Below, one piece after another: positions 17,058 through 25,266 of a stretch of DNA of 52,523 bases. Under the pieces are notes generated by a model. It had not been told where the DNA came from. It did no database searches and saw nothing but the letters and a program-made list of their open reading frames with translations. A program made the position numbers and the translations under genes. Positions within the stretch are counted from its first letter, which is position 1, and the number at the start of each line of letters is the position of its first letter. Location of the stretch: the NCBI GenBank assembly GCA_031556065.1, contig JAVBTR010000019.1:1-52523 (forward strand), read 5' to 3'. The DNA is from JAVBTR01 sp031556065 (lineage in GTDB: Bacteria; Bacillota; Clostridia; Christensenellales; Aristaeellaceae).

Positions 17058-18113
17058 TTATTGCTGCGCACCACATTCGGGGCAAAATTTCGTGCCGCTT
17101 TGTAAAGCCGCGCTGCATTTAACGCATTGTGGAGCAGCCTGGTTGGCACCGCATTCCGTACAGAACTTCGCACCGGCAGGAATCAGCTTGCCGCATTTAA
17201 CGCAGGAGGCCTGAGCCGCTGGCTGGGCAGCAGGGGCGGCCTGCTGAGGCTGTTGCATGGATTGGGTGAAGGCCTGGCCCATAACAGATGCAGCGCCCAT
17301 ACCAACACCCATACCGGCCATGCTGTTGCCATTAGGATTGTTGGCCGCTTCCCGCATGGATTCCGCTGCTTGGAACTGGGTGTATTTGTTTAAATCCCCT
17401 ACCACACCCATAGAGGTGCGGCGGTCCATGGCTTTTTCTACGTCTTCTGGAAGGCTGATGTTTTCAATAACAAAGGAAGTAAGCATTAACCCCAAAGGCG
17501 CGAACTTAGGATTCATCACCTTAAGAGCGTAATCGGATAATTCTTGGTAATTAGCCGCTAAATCAAGAGCGGGGACCTTGCTTTCGGCCAAGGTATCGCT
17601 CAGGCCGGAAACCAGGGTGCGTTTGATCTGGCCATCTACCCCATCCACCGTAAACAGCGCATTGGTGCCGGAAGCTTCTTTTAAGAAGGTCACCGGATCG
17701 GAGACCTTGAAAGAATAAATGCCAAAGGCACGCAGACGGATCATGCCAAAGTCCGTATCCCGCATCATCACGGGGTTAGCAGTGCCCCATTTCATATCCA
17801 TAAATTGTTTGGTGTTCACAAAAAACACATCGGATTTAAAAGGCGAATTAAAACCAAACTTCCAGCTTTTAAGGGCTGTCATGATTGGCATATTCTGGGT
17901 TGTAAGCTCATGGCGGCCGGGGGCAAATACATCGGCGATCTGGCCTTCATTCATGAAAACAGCCACCTGGCTTTCGCGCACGGTTAATTGGGCGCCCATC
18001 ATGATCTCTTTGCCATCCATGTTATATTTATAGACCATCGTATTGCCGGTGTTATCGCTCCATTCAATGACATCCAGAAATTGGCCTTTAACCATGTTTT
18101 TAATGAATCCCAT
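17058..18113 (-). CDS. SPFH-domain protein with two C-terminal zinc ribbons (YdjI-like)
   Basis: A 351-residue protein without a signal peptide. The N-terminal two thirds match the virion-core/YdjI-type SPFH family: LTVRESQVAVFMNEGQIADV, FAPGRHELTTQNMP, FVNTKQFMDMKWGT, RLRAFGIYSFKVSDPVTFL and LGLMLTSFVIENISLP, followed by a Gly/Met-rich region and a Gln/Pro/Ala linker. The C-terminus has two zinc ribbons, each with two CxxC pairs (CVKCGKLIPAGAKFCTECG and CVKCSAALQSGTKFCPECG). SPFH proteins assemble on membranes; B. subtilis YdjI works with PspA-type envelope-stress proteins. The ATG at 18113 is eight bases behind AAAGGA; the in-frame ATG at 18122 overlaps that site. It follows the 18132-18938 gene by 18 bp and is probably co-transcribed. 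Confidence 0.85.
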   Translation of the reverse strand: MGFIKNMVKGQFLDVIEWSDNTGNTMVYKYNMDGKEIMMGAQLTVRESQVAVFMNEGQIADVFAPGRHELTTQNMPIMTALKSWKFGFNSPFKSDVFFVNTKQFMDMKWGTANPVMMRDTDFGMIRLRAFGIYSFKVSDPVTFLKEASGTNALFTVDGVDGQIKRTLVSGLSDTLAESKVPALDLAANYQELSDYALKVMNPKFAPLGLMLTSFVIENISLPEDVEKAMDRRTSMGVVGDLNKYTQFQAAESMREAANNPNGNSMAGMGVGMGAASVMGQAFTQSMQQPQQAAPAAQPAAQASCVKCGKLIPAGAKFCTECGANQAAPQCVKCSAALQSGTKFCPECGAQQ

Positions 18114-18131
18114 ATGTATCATCCTTTCGAA

Positions 18132-18938
18132 TTAGGCTACATGTACCAATGCGCATAAATTGGGCAAAACCCTGATGTTTACAATTTTAAGATCCATAGC
18201 CAAATATTCGCGGACATGCTCCAACGCCTCCTTGGCATGTTCATACACAACACCTGTAATGGATTGGCTGTCGCTGTTGTTATCTTCCATGCCGATCAGC
18301 GGGCAAGCCAGAACGCGGATGGTATCCGGCGCGATAACGCTGGGCAGAATGCGCATACCCATCACCTCGCGGCCAAAGAAATTGCGCAGCGCCACTTCCA
18401 AGCGATCCGCGCCATAATGCCAGCGGCCCTGAAAATACTCTTCTCCGTCTGGCAGTTCCATATCCAATACTACACAGGGCTTTTGGGAATCCATAGAGCT
18501 GCGCAAAAGAAGAAGACTGGCTTCCACCGCATTGGCAGAACTGATGGATTCGCTGAGCAGCTGCCTGAAAAACTCATGGCGGCAAAGAGCCATCATATCG
18601 GCTTCATCGAATTTATCGTCGGAAAAATCCGCATGGGTGCGGTTCAAAAGGGTACGCAAAGATACTAGCACCTCTGCCTGTTCCTTGATGCTCCGCTTTG
18701 CTTCGAAAATAGGTAAAATAGGGTTGCTCTGCTGCAAATATTCAAACATGAGCGCGTCTTTTTCCTTAGTAAAATGATATGCGATGGCATCGACATGATG
18801 CTTTTTTAAGCACTCTATGGCGGCTTCAACAGAATTGACGATGCGAGGCGCCCGAAACCCCAGCTTTTCAAATGTTTCGGCTTGGGTAAAAACATCGATA
18901 TACACCTGTTGATCCGTTGCCAGTAGAAGTTTATACAT
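18132..18938 (-). CDS. Degenerate receiver-like protein (268 aa), unknown function
   Basis: The N-terminus MYKLLLATDQQVYIDVF aligns by eye with the start of YesN-type response regulators (MYKxLLVDDE), but the acidic pair is reduced to one Asp, and where the phosphoacceptor should stand (VDAIAYHF, about residues 50-57) there is no suitable aspartate in a D-x-x-P context. About residues 1-105 keep an alternating helix/strand pattern; the remainder (to 268) has no recognised domain and no helix-turn-helix. It may be a phosphorylation-independent pseudo-receiver. GGGAGG lies seven bases before the ATG. It is the first gene of a two-gene unit with the SPFH/zinc-ribbon protein, so a shared envelope-related role is possible. 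Family assignment is tentative; the gene itself is well supported. Confidence 0.75.
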   Translation of the reverse strand: MYKLLLATDQQVYIDVFTQAETFEKLGFRAPRIVNSVEAAIECLKKHHVDAIAYHFTKEKDALMFEYLQQSNPILPIFEAKRSIKEQAEVLVSLRTLLNRTHADFSDDKFDEADMMALCRHEFFRQLLSESISSANAVEASLLLLRSSMDSQKPCVVLDMELPDGEEYFQGRWHYGADRLEVALRNFFGREVMGMRILPSVIAPDTIRVLACPLIGMEDNNSDSQSITGVVYEHAKEALEHVREYLAMDLKIVNIRVLPNLCALVHVA

Positions 18939-18985
18939 CCGTCAACCTCCCAAATAATCGTCCATGGCCAAAGTGAGCCTCTACT

Positions 18986-19014
18986 ATTATACCTTGTAAC
19001 CACCCAAAACACAA
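18986..19014 (-). promoter_or_regulatory. Candidate promoter of the pseudo-receiver/SPFH operon
   Basis: TTGTGT (19009-19014), a 17-bp spacer and a perfect TATAAT (18986-18991) on the minus strand, about 48 bp upstream of the start at 18938. The -35 matches 3/6. Confidence 0.6.
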
Positions 19015-19028
19015 TTGTTTTGTATAAT

Positions 19029-19718
19029 TTACATAGCTTTAAACAATGCTTTAATCAGGGCAATAGAATTCTGTGCCGCTAATTGTACAAACTGGAAGTA
19101 ATCCATATGAGCGGAGCCATCGGCTTTGTCTGACATGGACCGTACAATGGCGAAGGGCACATTTCTTAAAAGGCAGGCATGAGCAATAGCACCGCCCTCC
19201 ATTTCACAGCTCATGGCCTTAAAGTGGCTCAAAATAGCTTCCTTTTGTTTTTTGTTAGCCACAAATTGATCCCCCGTGGCAACAAGCCCCACATGGGCTT
19301 GAATGTTTTTCACTTCCTTGGCTGCTTGAACCATTTTTCCCACCAGCTCTTTATCGCAGACCATTTCAGTCACCCCAAGACCGGAAATATAACCATAGGG
19401 ATCGCCAATAGGCGATGTGTCCATATCATGCTCCACACAGCGGTCGGCAATAACGATATCGCCAATGTTCAACACATTATCAAGAGCTCCGGCCGTTCCC
19501 AGGTTAATCACGATATCCGGGCTGGCCAAATGGATCATGGTATCGGCGTAAACCGCCGCGTTCACTTTTCCCGGGCTGCAAATAGACAGAATAACAGCAT
19601 GGCCATACAAAAGGCCCCTTTCAAAAGCCATGTTTCCACAGGTAATGGTCTGCCTGTTTTCCAATTCATCAATAAGCGCTTTCATTTCCACTACCATGGC
19701 GCCGATAATGCCAATCAT
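19029..19718 (-). CDS. mtnN: 5'-methylthioadenosine/S-adenosylhomocysteine nucleosidase
   Basis: MtnN (Pfs) hydrolyses methylthioadenosine and S-adenosylhomocysteine to adenine plus a thio-ribose, feeding methionine salvage and autoinducer-2 precursor formation. The 230-residue product starts MIGIIGAMVVEMKAL with the catalytic Glu in the usual place (residue 11), then CSPGKVNAAVYAD, NLGTAGALDN, GLVATGDQFVA, the substrate-binding CEMEGGAIAHAC, and the catalytic aspartate in IVRSMSDKADG. Start: the ATG at 19718 follows AAGGAG; 21 further upstream codons are open but run into the promoter. It is monocistronic, with an extended -10 promoter directly behind a terminator. Confidence 0.95.
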   Translation of the reverse strand: MIGIIGAMVVEMKALIDELENRQTITCGNMAFERGLLYGHAVILSICSPGKVNAAVYADTMIHLASPDIVINLGTAGALDNVLNIGDIVIADRCVEHDMDTSPIGDPYGYISGLGVTEMVCDKELVGKMVQAAKEVKNIQAHVGLVATGDQFVANKKQKEAILSHFKAMSCEMEGGAIAHACLLRNVPFAIVRSMSDKADGSAHMDYFQFVQLAAQNSIALIKALFKAM

Positions 19719-19752
19719 TGGTAACAACTCCTTAAATGATAATCGACTACGC

Positions 19753-19761
19753 ATTATAGCA
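19753..19761 (-). promoter_or_regulatory. Extended -10 promoter of mtnN
   Basis: TGCTATAAT on the minus strand gives a perfect -10 with the TG extension; no good -35 is visible because that position falls in the preceding terminator. The start codon is about 30 bp downstream. Confidence 0.6.
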
Positions 19762-19762
19762 T

Positions 19763-19796
19763 AAAAAACAGGCCCCCGCAACGAGGGGCCTGTTTG
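19763..19796 (-). terminator. Terminator of the coiled-coil gene
   Basis: On the minus strand ACAGGCCCC and GGGGCCTGT form a stem followed by TTTTTT. It separates the coiled-coil gene from mtnN and abuts the mtnN promoter. Confidence 0.9.
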
Positions 19797-19811
19797 AAAC
19801 TGAGATTTTGC

Positions 19812-20609
19812 TTATTGGGCTGCCTTAGCGGGAATGATAAAGCTAAGCAAAGATTCCGGATACTTTTCCTGGAAGGCTTTTATCTCTTTTTCAATGCCGT
19901 CCACAGTGCCCTTTTCGATCTTTTCCCAAATAACTTTCGCTTCCGCGATTTCTCCGTTAACGGCTTCCAACGCTTTTTCCGCTTCTTCCTTGGCAGCCTT
20001 AAGTATGGCATTGTCTTCCAACGCCTTGGCAACATCGGCCTTGGCTGTTTCCAGGGCGGTGTTTACTACTGCCAATGCCTTTTCGCCTTCTTCTTTAGCG
20101 GATTTAACGGCCGCTTCAGCTTCAGCCTTTGCGGTTTCCAACGCTTTGGCACCTTCTTGGGTCGCCTTGGTTAAAGCATCTTCGCCTTCAGTTTTCGCGG
20201 CCGCGATAGCATCGGTCGCGTCTTTTTCTTTGCCTTCTGCAACAGCTTTTAAGGTGGCTATTTCTTCGTTGGCTTTTGCCACTTCAGCTTGCAGTTCTTC
20301 CGTAGCCTTGTTAAAGCCTTCGATCATAGCATTAGCCGTTTCGAGGTCGGTTTTATGGGTTGCCAAGTCGCTTTCAAAGCCTTCCTTAGCAGCATTGGCA
20401 TCGGCCAGATTTTCGTTGAGGGTAGCCAATTCCGCTTCTTTATCGGCAAGGGCTGTTTCGGCTTCCTTTGCGCCCTTTTCCATAGATTCGATGGTTTTAA
20501 GGGCCACTGCGTGCTTATCGTTTGCCTGGTTGAGGTTGCCCCACATTACACCGATGATAACCACTGCCAAAACAAGTACCGCTAAATTGATCCATGTAGA
20601 CTTTTTCAT
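19812..20609 (-). CDS. Membrane-anchored Ala/Lys/Glu-rich coiled-coil protein
   Basis: The 265-residue protein begins with a short basic tip and one hydrophobic segment (about residues 7-24, WINLAVLVLAVVIIGVMW), which could anchor it in the membrane or be an uncleaved signal. From about residue 28 to 230 it is almost entirely charged/alanine heptads (for example AKAEAEAAVKSAKEEGEKAL), predicted to be a long coiled coil. The last 35 residues (EKEIKAFQEKYPESLLSFII) look globular. There is no cysteine and no sorting motif. It is monocistronic, ends at its own terminator, and has GAGGAGTG about ten bases before the ATG. No specific family was recognised; a structural or spacer role at the envelope is inference. 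Repetitive composition makes database matches unreliable. Confidence 0.8.
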   Translation of the reverse strand: MKKSTWINLAVLVLAVVIIGVMWGNLNQANDKHAVALKTIESMEKGAKEAETALADKEAELATLNENLADANAAKEGFESDLATHKTDLETANAMIEGFNKATEELQAEVAKANEEIATLKAVAEGKEKDATDAIAAAKTEGEDALTKATQEGAKALETAKAEAEAAVKSAKEEGEKALAVVNTALETAKADVAKALEDNAILKAAKEEAEKALEAVNGEIAEAKVIWEKIEKGTVDGIEKEIKAFQEKYPESLLSFIIPAKAAQ

Positions 20610-20706
20610 ACCCTAGAACACTCCTCATTATTTAGTTCAGCATGCAATCCACCCTGCATCGCCTTTTATGCTGGAAGTATTCTACATCGATTTCAAATAT
20701 CCTTTA

Positions 20707-21261
20707 TTATGGCACCAAATCTTCAATGTTCTTTTCCGGTTCTTTTTCCTGCAAGGCTTCAAGAGGCGGCAACTCATCCAGGGAACCAATGCCAAAATGA
20801 CTTAAGAAGCCATCGGTAGTCCCATAAAGAATAGGCCGGCCCGGCATATCCTTGCGACCTACTTCAACAATAAGCCCTTTATTGGAAAGGGATTGCACAG
20901 AATAGTCGCACTTGACTCCCCGAACCGCCTCGATCTCCGCTTTGGTCACGGGTTGCTTATAGGCCACGATGGCCAGGGTTTCCATAGCCGCCTGGCTAAG
21001 GCTCTGCTTTTGTACAGGCTGCAAAAGCTTTTCCACAAAGGGTGCGTATTCGGCCCTTGTAGCCAATTGGACATGCTTTCCAAAACGCTTTAAGCTAAGG
21101 CCACGCCTGTTATAATCGTATTCATTGGCAAGAAAATCCAGTGCTTGGTTAAGTTCACTGCTTTGGACATCCAAGGCGCGGGCCATATCCTCCAACAAAA
21201 CCGGCTCCCCTGCCACAAATAGAATAGACTCCACAACATAAGCCATTTCTTTAGTCTGCAA
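20707..21261 (-). CDS. scpB: Segregation and condensation protein B
   Basis: ScpB joins ScpA and SMC to form the bacterial condensin that compacts and segregates chromosomes. The 184-residue product has the paired winged-helix layout: YVVESILFVAGEPVLLEDMA and LNQALDFLANEY in the first, and the conserved LSQAAMETLAIVAYKQPVTKAEIEAVRGVKCDYSVQSL segment in the second, with GRPILYGTTDGFLSHFGI near the end. The preferred start is the TTG at 21261, ten bases behind GGGGAGG; an ATG five codons later is an alternative. It overlaps the end of scpA by 11 bp, so the two are translationally coupled. Confidence 0.95.
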   Translation of the reverse strand: MQTKEMAYVVESILFVAGEPVLLEDMARALDVQSSELNQALDFLANEYDYNRRGLSLKRFGKHVQLATRAEYAPFVEKLLQPVQKQSLSQAAMETLAIVAYKQPVTKAEIEAVRGVKCDYSVQSLSNKGLIVEVGRKDMPGRPILYGTTDGFLSHFGIGSLDELPPLEALQEKEPEKNIEDLVP

Positions 21262-22000
21262 GTTCTTTTCGCCTCCCCGGTATCAGGGTAATTTCATCAT
21301 AGGTTTTTTCCTGCTCGATGTGGGCTTTGCCAAGCTTTAAAATTTCTAGCAGTGCCAGAAAAAGAGTTACCACTTCTTCCTTGGAAGGCGCATCGCTGAG
21401 CATTTTCACAAAAACTACCCGCTTATCGGTTTTAAGGCGCTTTAGGATGGTAAGCATGCATTCTTGTACGGTAAAGCTGTCCCGCCGAATGTTTCGGTTA
21501 GCATGGCGAACTTCCTCCTCCAACTCTTCCTTAGGAGGCTTGCGGTTTAAAATATGCATAAAGGCCTGAATCAAGCCATCCAGCGACAGATCCGTTAACT
21601 CAAAGGTAGGCGGCGGCAAAGGATATTCCTCCGGCAGCTTTTCATACATGGCGGCGGCGGCCTTTTCAAACGACTGAAGGTTATCCGCAGTTTCTTTAAA
21701 GCGCTTGTATTCTTCCAATTGCCGGATCAAAGCTGCTTCCGGGTCTTCCTCGTCCTCGTTTTCCTTAGGTGGGCGCGGCAAAAGGGATCGGCTCTTAATT
21801 TCGATCAGGGTGGCAGCCATGACCAAGAAAGCAGATGCATCTTCCATATCAAAATCCGTGGCAGCATTTACAAAAGCAATATACTGCTCCGTAATTTCTG
21901 ATACGAAAATATCTTTAATATCGATCTTAGCCTTGCCAATCAAATGCAAAAGCAGATCCAAGGGTCCGTCAAATTGTTTTAGGCTTACATTCAGCGGCAT
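21251..22000 (-). CDS. scpA: Segregation and condensation protein A
   Basis: ScpA is the kleisin subunit that bridges the SMC heads. The 249-residue protein has the conserved N-terminal helix block (LKQFDGPLDLLLHLIGKAKIDIKDI) that contacts SMC, then ITEQYIAFV, the helix MAATLIEIKSRSLLPRP, a variable acidic middle, and a C-terminal winged helix (EEVVTLFLALLEILKLGKA) that contacts the other SMC head. It lies 9 bp after the M50 protease gene and overlaps scpB, making a three-gene unit in which the protease comes first; this order is common in Clostridia. Confidence 0.95.
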   Translation of the reverse strand: MPLNVSLKQFDGPLDLLLHLIGKAKIDIKDIFVSEITEQYIAFVNAATDFDMEDASAFLVMAATLIEIKSRSLLPRPPKENEDEEDPEAALIRQLEEYKRFKETADNLQSFEKAAAAMYEKLPEEYPLPPPTFELTDLSLDGLIQAFMHILNRKPPKEELEEEVRHANRNIRRDSFTVQECMLTILKRLKTDKRVVFVKMLSDAPSKEEVVTLFLALLEILKLGKAHIEQEKTYDEITLIPGRRKELAD

Positions 22001-22009
22001 ATTTTCCCC

Positions 22010-22813
22010 TTACGCCTTGCCGGCAATCATTAGCATGAGGTTTAAAACAGCATCGTACACCGAAGTGATCATGGAGGAAAGCACCCCATCTAAAACACCG
22101 GAGAAAATGAGCACGATCATCCCTACCTGCATGATCTGGAACAGCTTCCCGCCCATGATTACCTTGCCTTTTAGAATAATATCGTTTAAAACGTGGGAGC
22201 CATCCAGAGGCGGAATGGGGAGAAGGTTAAACAAGCCCAAGCCCAGGTTGATGCTGGCCAGCATTGAAAAGAAAAGCTCAATGTAAAACAGCACCGGGGT
22301 TTTAAAAAAGGTTGCAATACCCAGGCCCTGTTCCGATAAATACTGAAACAAACCCTGGAACATGCCCAGCTGCAGAAAATCCTTTTCTGTCATGCCTAAC
22401 AGTTGCACTAAAACACAGCCGTTAAAAACCATGCTGTTAATAATGACGCAAACCGTAGTGGAAATGATAAACAGCGTTAGGTTTACTACAATTCCCGCTA
22501 AGGATACGGCAATATCGTCCCTACGGTAATTGCGAAAATTACGGGGATTAACAGGCACAGGCTTAGCCCAGCCAAAACCCATAAAAAACATAAACAGTGT
22601 GCCGATAGGATCCATGTGCTTTAATGGGTTTAAAGAAAGGCGCCCCAGCATTTTCGCCGTAGGATCCCCGCAGCGGTAAGCCACATAGCCATGGGCGTAT
22701 TCATGGAGGGTTAGGCTCCCCAGAACCGTTACAGCCAGAAAAACAAAGTAGATGCCGAAATCCGCAGGCGCAACCTTCAGCCATTCCATCCACATTTCAA
22801 GTCTTGAAAACAA
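22010..22813 (-). CDS. Site-2 protease family (M50) membrane metalloprotease
   Basis: A multi-pass protein (267 residues) of the M50 family, which cleaves substrates inside the membrane with zinc. The metal motif HEYAH is at residues 37-41 and the third ligand lies in NLLPIPPLDGSH (about 215-226); five or so hydrophobic segments surround them. It belongs to the short group without a PDZ domain that precedes scpA in many Clostridia; its substrate is unknown. The start is TTG at 22813, eight bases behind GAGGG. That SD is itself part of the 3' arm of the preceding terminator. A strong promoter lies 41-69 bp upstream, inside the dacF-protease gap. Confidence 0.88.
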   Translation of the reverse strand: MFSRLEMWMEWLKVAPADFGIYFVFLAVTVLGSLTLHEYAHGYVAYRCGDPTAKMLGRLSLNPLKHMDPIGTLFMFFMGFGWAKPVPVNPRNFRNYRRDDIAVSLAGIVVNLTLFIISTTVCVIINSMVFNGCVLVQLLGMTEKDFLQLGMFQGLFQYLSEQGLGIATFFKTPVLFYIELFFSMLASINLGLGLFNLLPIPPLDGSHVLNDIILKGKVIMGGKLFQIMQVGMIVLIFSGVLDGVLSSMITSVYDAVLNLMLMIAGKA

Positions 22814-22815
22814 CT

Positions 22816-22873
22816 AAAAAGCCCTCATTTCATGGATTTTACCACCAATGGGTATTATACCGTGAAAGAGGGC
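22816..22873 (-). terminator. Terminator of dacF, overlapping the next promoter and SD
   Basis: On the minus strand GCCCTCTTTCACGG pairs with CCATGAAATGAGGGC (one mismatch and one bulge) across a loop of about 24 bases, followed by TTTTT. The 5' arm lies upstream of the downstream promoter's -10, so only transcripts coming from dacF can fold it. Confidence 0.75.
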
Positions 22874-22882
22874 GTTTATCAA
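22854..22882 (-). promoter_or_regulatory. Strong sigma-A promoter of the M50 protease-scpA-scpB operon
   Basis: TTGATA (22877-22882), a 17-bp spacer and a perfect TATAAT (22854-22859). Transcription should begin near 22847, giving a leader of about 34 bases. Confidence 0.8.
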
Positions 22883-22897
22883 GTTTTGAAACGCGGC

Positions 22898-24058
22898 CTA
22901 ACGCCAGGTATTGAAAATTCTATAAAATCCTTCCAAGAAACCAGGCAAAGGCACGTCATTGGCGGCCACGCAGTTGATTTTTGCTATCTCCTGGTTATCC
23001 AGCTTCACCCGCACAATACCGATAATATCCCCCTTTAAAACAGGAGCCTGCAGGGATTCCGGCAGTTCTACCTCCATTTTCAAAAGCTTTTCCTGGCCGT
23101 TTTTAAGAAGCATGGAAAGCCCGCTGCCTAAAGCCACATCCACCGTTTCGCTGCTGCCCCGCTGTACGGGAATGGTTTGGCCTAAGAGGCTGCCGGTTTT
23201 CGCGATCTCGATGCGCTTATAGTTGTTAAACCCATATTCCAGCAGATTCCGCGCTTCATCGAAACGTGTTTGGCTCTTTGGGTTTCCAAGAACAACCGCA
23301 ATCAGCCTTAAGCCGTTCTTTTCCGCCGTGGCACTGATGCAGTATTTGGCCGCGTCGGTGGAGCCGGTTTTAAAGCCGTCGCAAGCCTCATAAAAGCGTA
23401 TCAGGCGGTTGGTATTGGTTAAATCCGTTGTGCGCCCACCGGGATGGGTTAAGGTATCCATCCAGATTTTCGCGTAGGTATGATATTCCGGGTGCTTGCT
23501 CATTTCGCACGAAACCCGCATTACATCCCTGGCGGTGGTATACTGGCCCTGCTGAGGGTACCCTGTGCAGTTAACATAATTGGTGTTTTCCATATTCAGT
23601 TCCTTGGCCCGGCTGTTCATCCGTTCCACAAAGGCCTGCTCGCTTCCCGAAATGTATTCGGCCAAAGCCACGGCGCTGTCGTTGGCGCTGGCCACAATGG
23701 TGGTTTTAAGCAATTCCTTTAAAGGGTATACAGTGTTGGCATCCAATAGCGCCTGGCTGCCTTTCATGGCCGCTGCCGTTTGGGATACGGTAACAGAATC
23801 GTTTAAAGTGATGTTGCCGTTTTCCAATTCTTCCAGCACGATTAAAACAGTCATCAGCTTGGTGACGCTGGCCACTTCCCGCTTTTCATCGGCGTTTTTT
23901 TCATAGATAACCGTTCCTGTAGAGGCTTCCACCAGCATAATGGCTGGGGATGAAATGGCCACTGGTTCCGCCGTTTCAAGTGGGGCAGCACATGCAAAAC
24001 CGGGCATGCACATTACAAATGCCATAAAGATACCCATAACGCTTCGTTTAATCCGCAT
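22898..24058 (-). CDS. dacF: D-alanyl-D-alanine carboxypeptidase, DacF-like
   Basis: A secreted penicillin-binding protein (386 residues) that removes the terminal D-Ala from peptidoglycan stem peptides. After a signal peptide (to about residue 24) come the catalytic motifs SVTK (Ser64-Lys67), SAN (124-126) and KTG (230-232), in normal spacing for the S11 family, followed by a C-terminal beta domain (about 290-386) and a tail IFNTWR that may be a membrane-associating helix. The ATG at 24058 follows GGAAGGAG. It is monocistronic by the terminator at 22816-22873 and diverges from the RNA methyltransferase gene. DacF relatives are often sporulation-linked; here that is only a possibility. Confidence 0.93.
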   Translation of the reverse strand: MRIKRSVMGIFMAFVMCMPGFACAAPLETAEPVAISSPAIMLVEASTGTVIYEKNADEKREVASVTKLMTVLIVLEELENGNITLNDSVTVSQTAAAMKGSQALLDANTVYPLKELLKTTIVASANDSAVALAEYISGSEQAFVERMNSRAKELNMENTNYVNCTGYPQQGQYTTARDVMRVSCEMSKHPEYHTYAKIWMDTLTHPGGRTTDLTNTNRLIRFYEACDGFKTGSTDAAKYCISATAEKNGLRLIAVVLGNPKSQTRFDEARNLLEYGFNNYKRIEIAKTGSLLGQTIPVQRGSSETVDVALGSGLSMLLKNGQEKLLKMEVELPESLQAPVLKGDIIGIVRVKLDNQEIAKINCVAANDVPLPGFLEGFYRIFNTWR

Positions 24059-24096
24059 ATTGACTCTCCTTCCTTACTACACGCTATGCAAAAGAC

Positions 24097-24125
24097 TTGC
24101 CAAAATATGCTTTTTGCCTTATGCT
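24097..24125 (+). promoter_or_regulatory. Candidate promoter of the THUMP methyltransferase gene
   Basis: TTGCCA (24097-24102), a 17-bp spacer and TATGCT (24120-24125), giving 5/6 and 4/6 matches, 22 bp before the ATG at 24148. The leader would be about 15 bases and the GAGGT site lies inside it. Confidence 0.5.
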
Positions 24126-24147
24126 TATTAAGAAATGAGGTTATAAG

Positions 24148-25266
24148 ATGGAGTACACATGGATAGCAACAGCCGCCTTCGGGTTGGAAGGCGTTGTAGG
24201 TAGTGAGCTTAGAAAAATAAAAATGAAGGAAGTAAACCCCACCCAAGGGGGCGCTTACTTTAACGCCACTCCGGAGGAGGCGTTTAAGGCATCCCTTTGG
24301 CTGCGGTCTGCCGACCGGGTGCTGATGGTGATTAAGGAGCAAAAGGTGCTTTCCTTTGAGGATTTGTTCCAGTTTGTTAAAAGCATCCACTGGGAAAAGT
24401 ATATTCCCAAGGATGCCCGGTTTCCAGTTACGGGCAAGTGTGCCAGAAGCCAATTAATGAGCGTACGGGATTGCCAATCCATTACGAAAAAAGCCATTGT
24501 GGAACGGCTCCGGAGCATTTATAAAATGGAATTGTTCCCCGAAACAAAGGAAAGCTATTTAATTGATATTTCCATTCACAACGACATCGCCCGCCTTACA
24601 TTGGACGCTTCTGGCGATGCGCTGAACAAACGCGGCTACCGCACCTTAAACGGCGATGCTGCCATTCGGGAAACCCTGGCCGCCGCACTGGTGCAATTAT
24701 CCCCCTGGAAGCCTGGCATGCCCTTGTATGACCCTTGCTGTGGCACCGGCACGCTGTTGATCGAAGCCGCCATGATCGCTACGAACCAGGCTCCGGGGCT
24801 TAATCGGTCTTTTGCCATGGAGGATTGGCGGTTCATTGAAAAGGCCGGTTTTTCCGCCATTCACAAAGAGGCTCAGGATGCCTTTAACAATGCTCCTGAT
24901 TATTTAAACATATCCGGTTCTGATATCGACCCAAATGCCTTGAAAATGTGCAAAAAACATATTGTGAATGCCCACCTTTCCAACCGCATTTTGGTAAAGG
25001 AAGAGGATTTGAAAACCGTTCAACTGGAGGATGAGCCCAAAGGGGTGTTTATTCTGAATCCGCCTTACGGGGAGCGGCTTTCCGACCGCAAAGAATGCGA
25101 AAAGCTGTATAAGGAAATTGGCCTTTTAATGAAGCGGCACCCCGGTTACGCCTTATGCGTTATTTCCAGCCATCCTTCCATTGAACGGCTGATCGGCAAA
25201 CGGGCGGCTAAAAAACGCCGCCTGTATAACGGGCGGCTAGAATGCGAATATTTAATTTTCAGGTAA
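24148..25266 (+). CDS. THUMP-domain class I RNA methyltransferase (YpsC/RlmL-like)
   Basis: An S-adenosylmethionine-dependent methyltransferase (372 residues) that probably modifies a guanine in 23S rRNA. It starts with the short RlmL-type N-terminal region (TWIATAAFGLEGVVGSEL), followed by a THUMP RNA-binding domain (about 50-155) and the catalytic domain: the SAM motif DPCCGTGTLLIEAAM (about 195), the adenosine-binding SGSDIDPNALKMCKKH and the catalytic NPPYGERLSD. This matches B. subtilis YpsC in size and order and lacks the second methyltransferase domain found in E. coli RlmKL. Its 3' end overlaps the convergent mfd gene by 15 bp with no terminator between. The exact target base is not shown by sequence. 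Confidence 0.9.
   Translation: MEYTWIATAAFGLEGVVGSELRKIKMKEVNPTQGGAYFNATPEEAFKASLWLRSADRVLMVIKEQKVLSFEDLFQFVKSIHWEKYIPKDARFPVTGKCARSQLMSVRDCQSITKKAIVERLRSIYKMELFPETKESYLIDISIHNDIARLTLDASGDALNKRGYRTLNGDAAIRETLAAALVQLSPWKPGMPLYDPCCGTGTLLIEAAMIATNQAPGLNRSFAMEDWRFIEKAGFSAIHKEAQDAFNNAPDYLNISGSDIDPNALKMCKKHIVNAHLSNRILVKEEDLKTVQLEDEPKGVFILNPPYGERLSDRKECEKLYKEIGLLMKRHPGYALCVISSHPSIERLIGKRAAKKRRLYNGRLECEYLIFR

Noticed and set aside
19834..20616. 260-codon open frame opposite the coiled-coil gene
   Set aside because: It mirrors the alanine/lysine/glutamate codons of the minus-strand coiled coil and reads as Ser/Ala-rich sequence with no SD.
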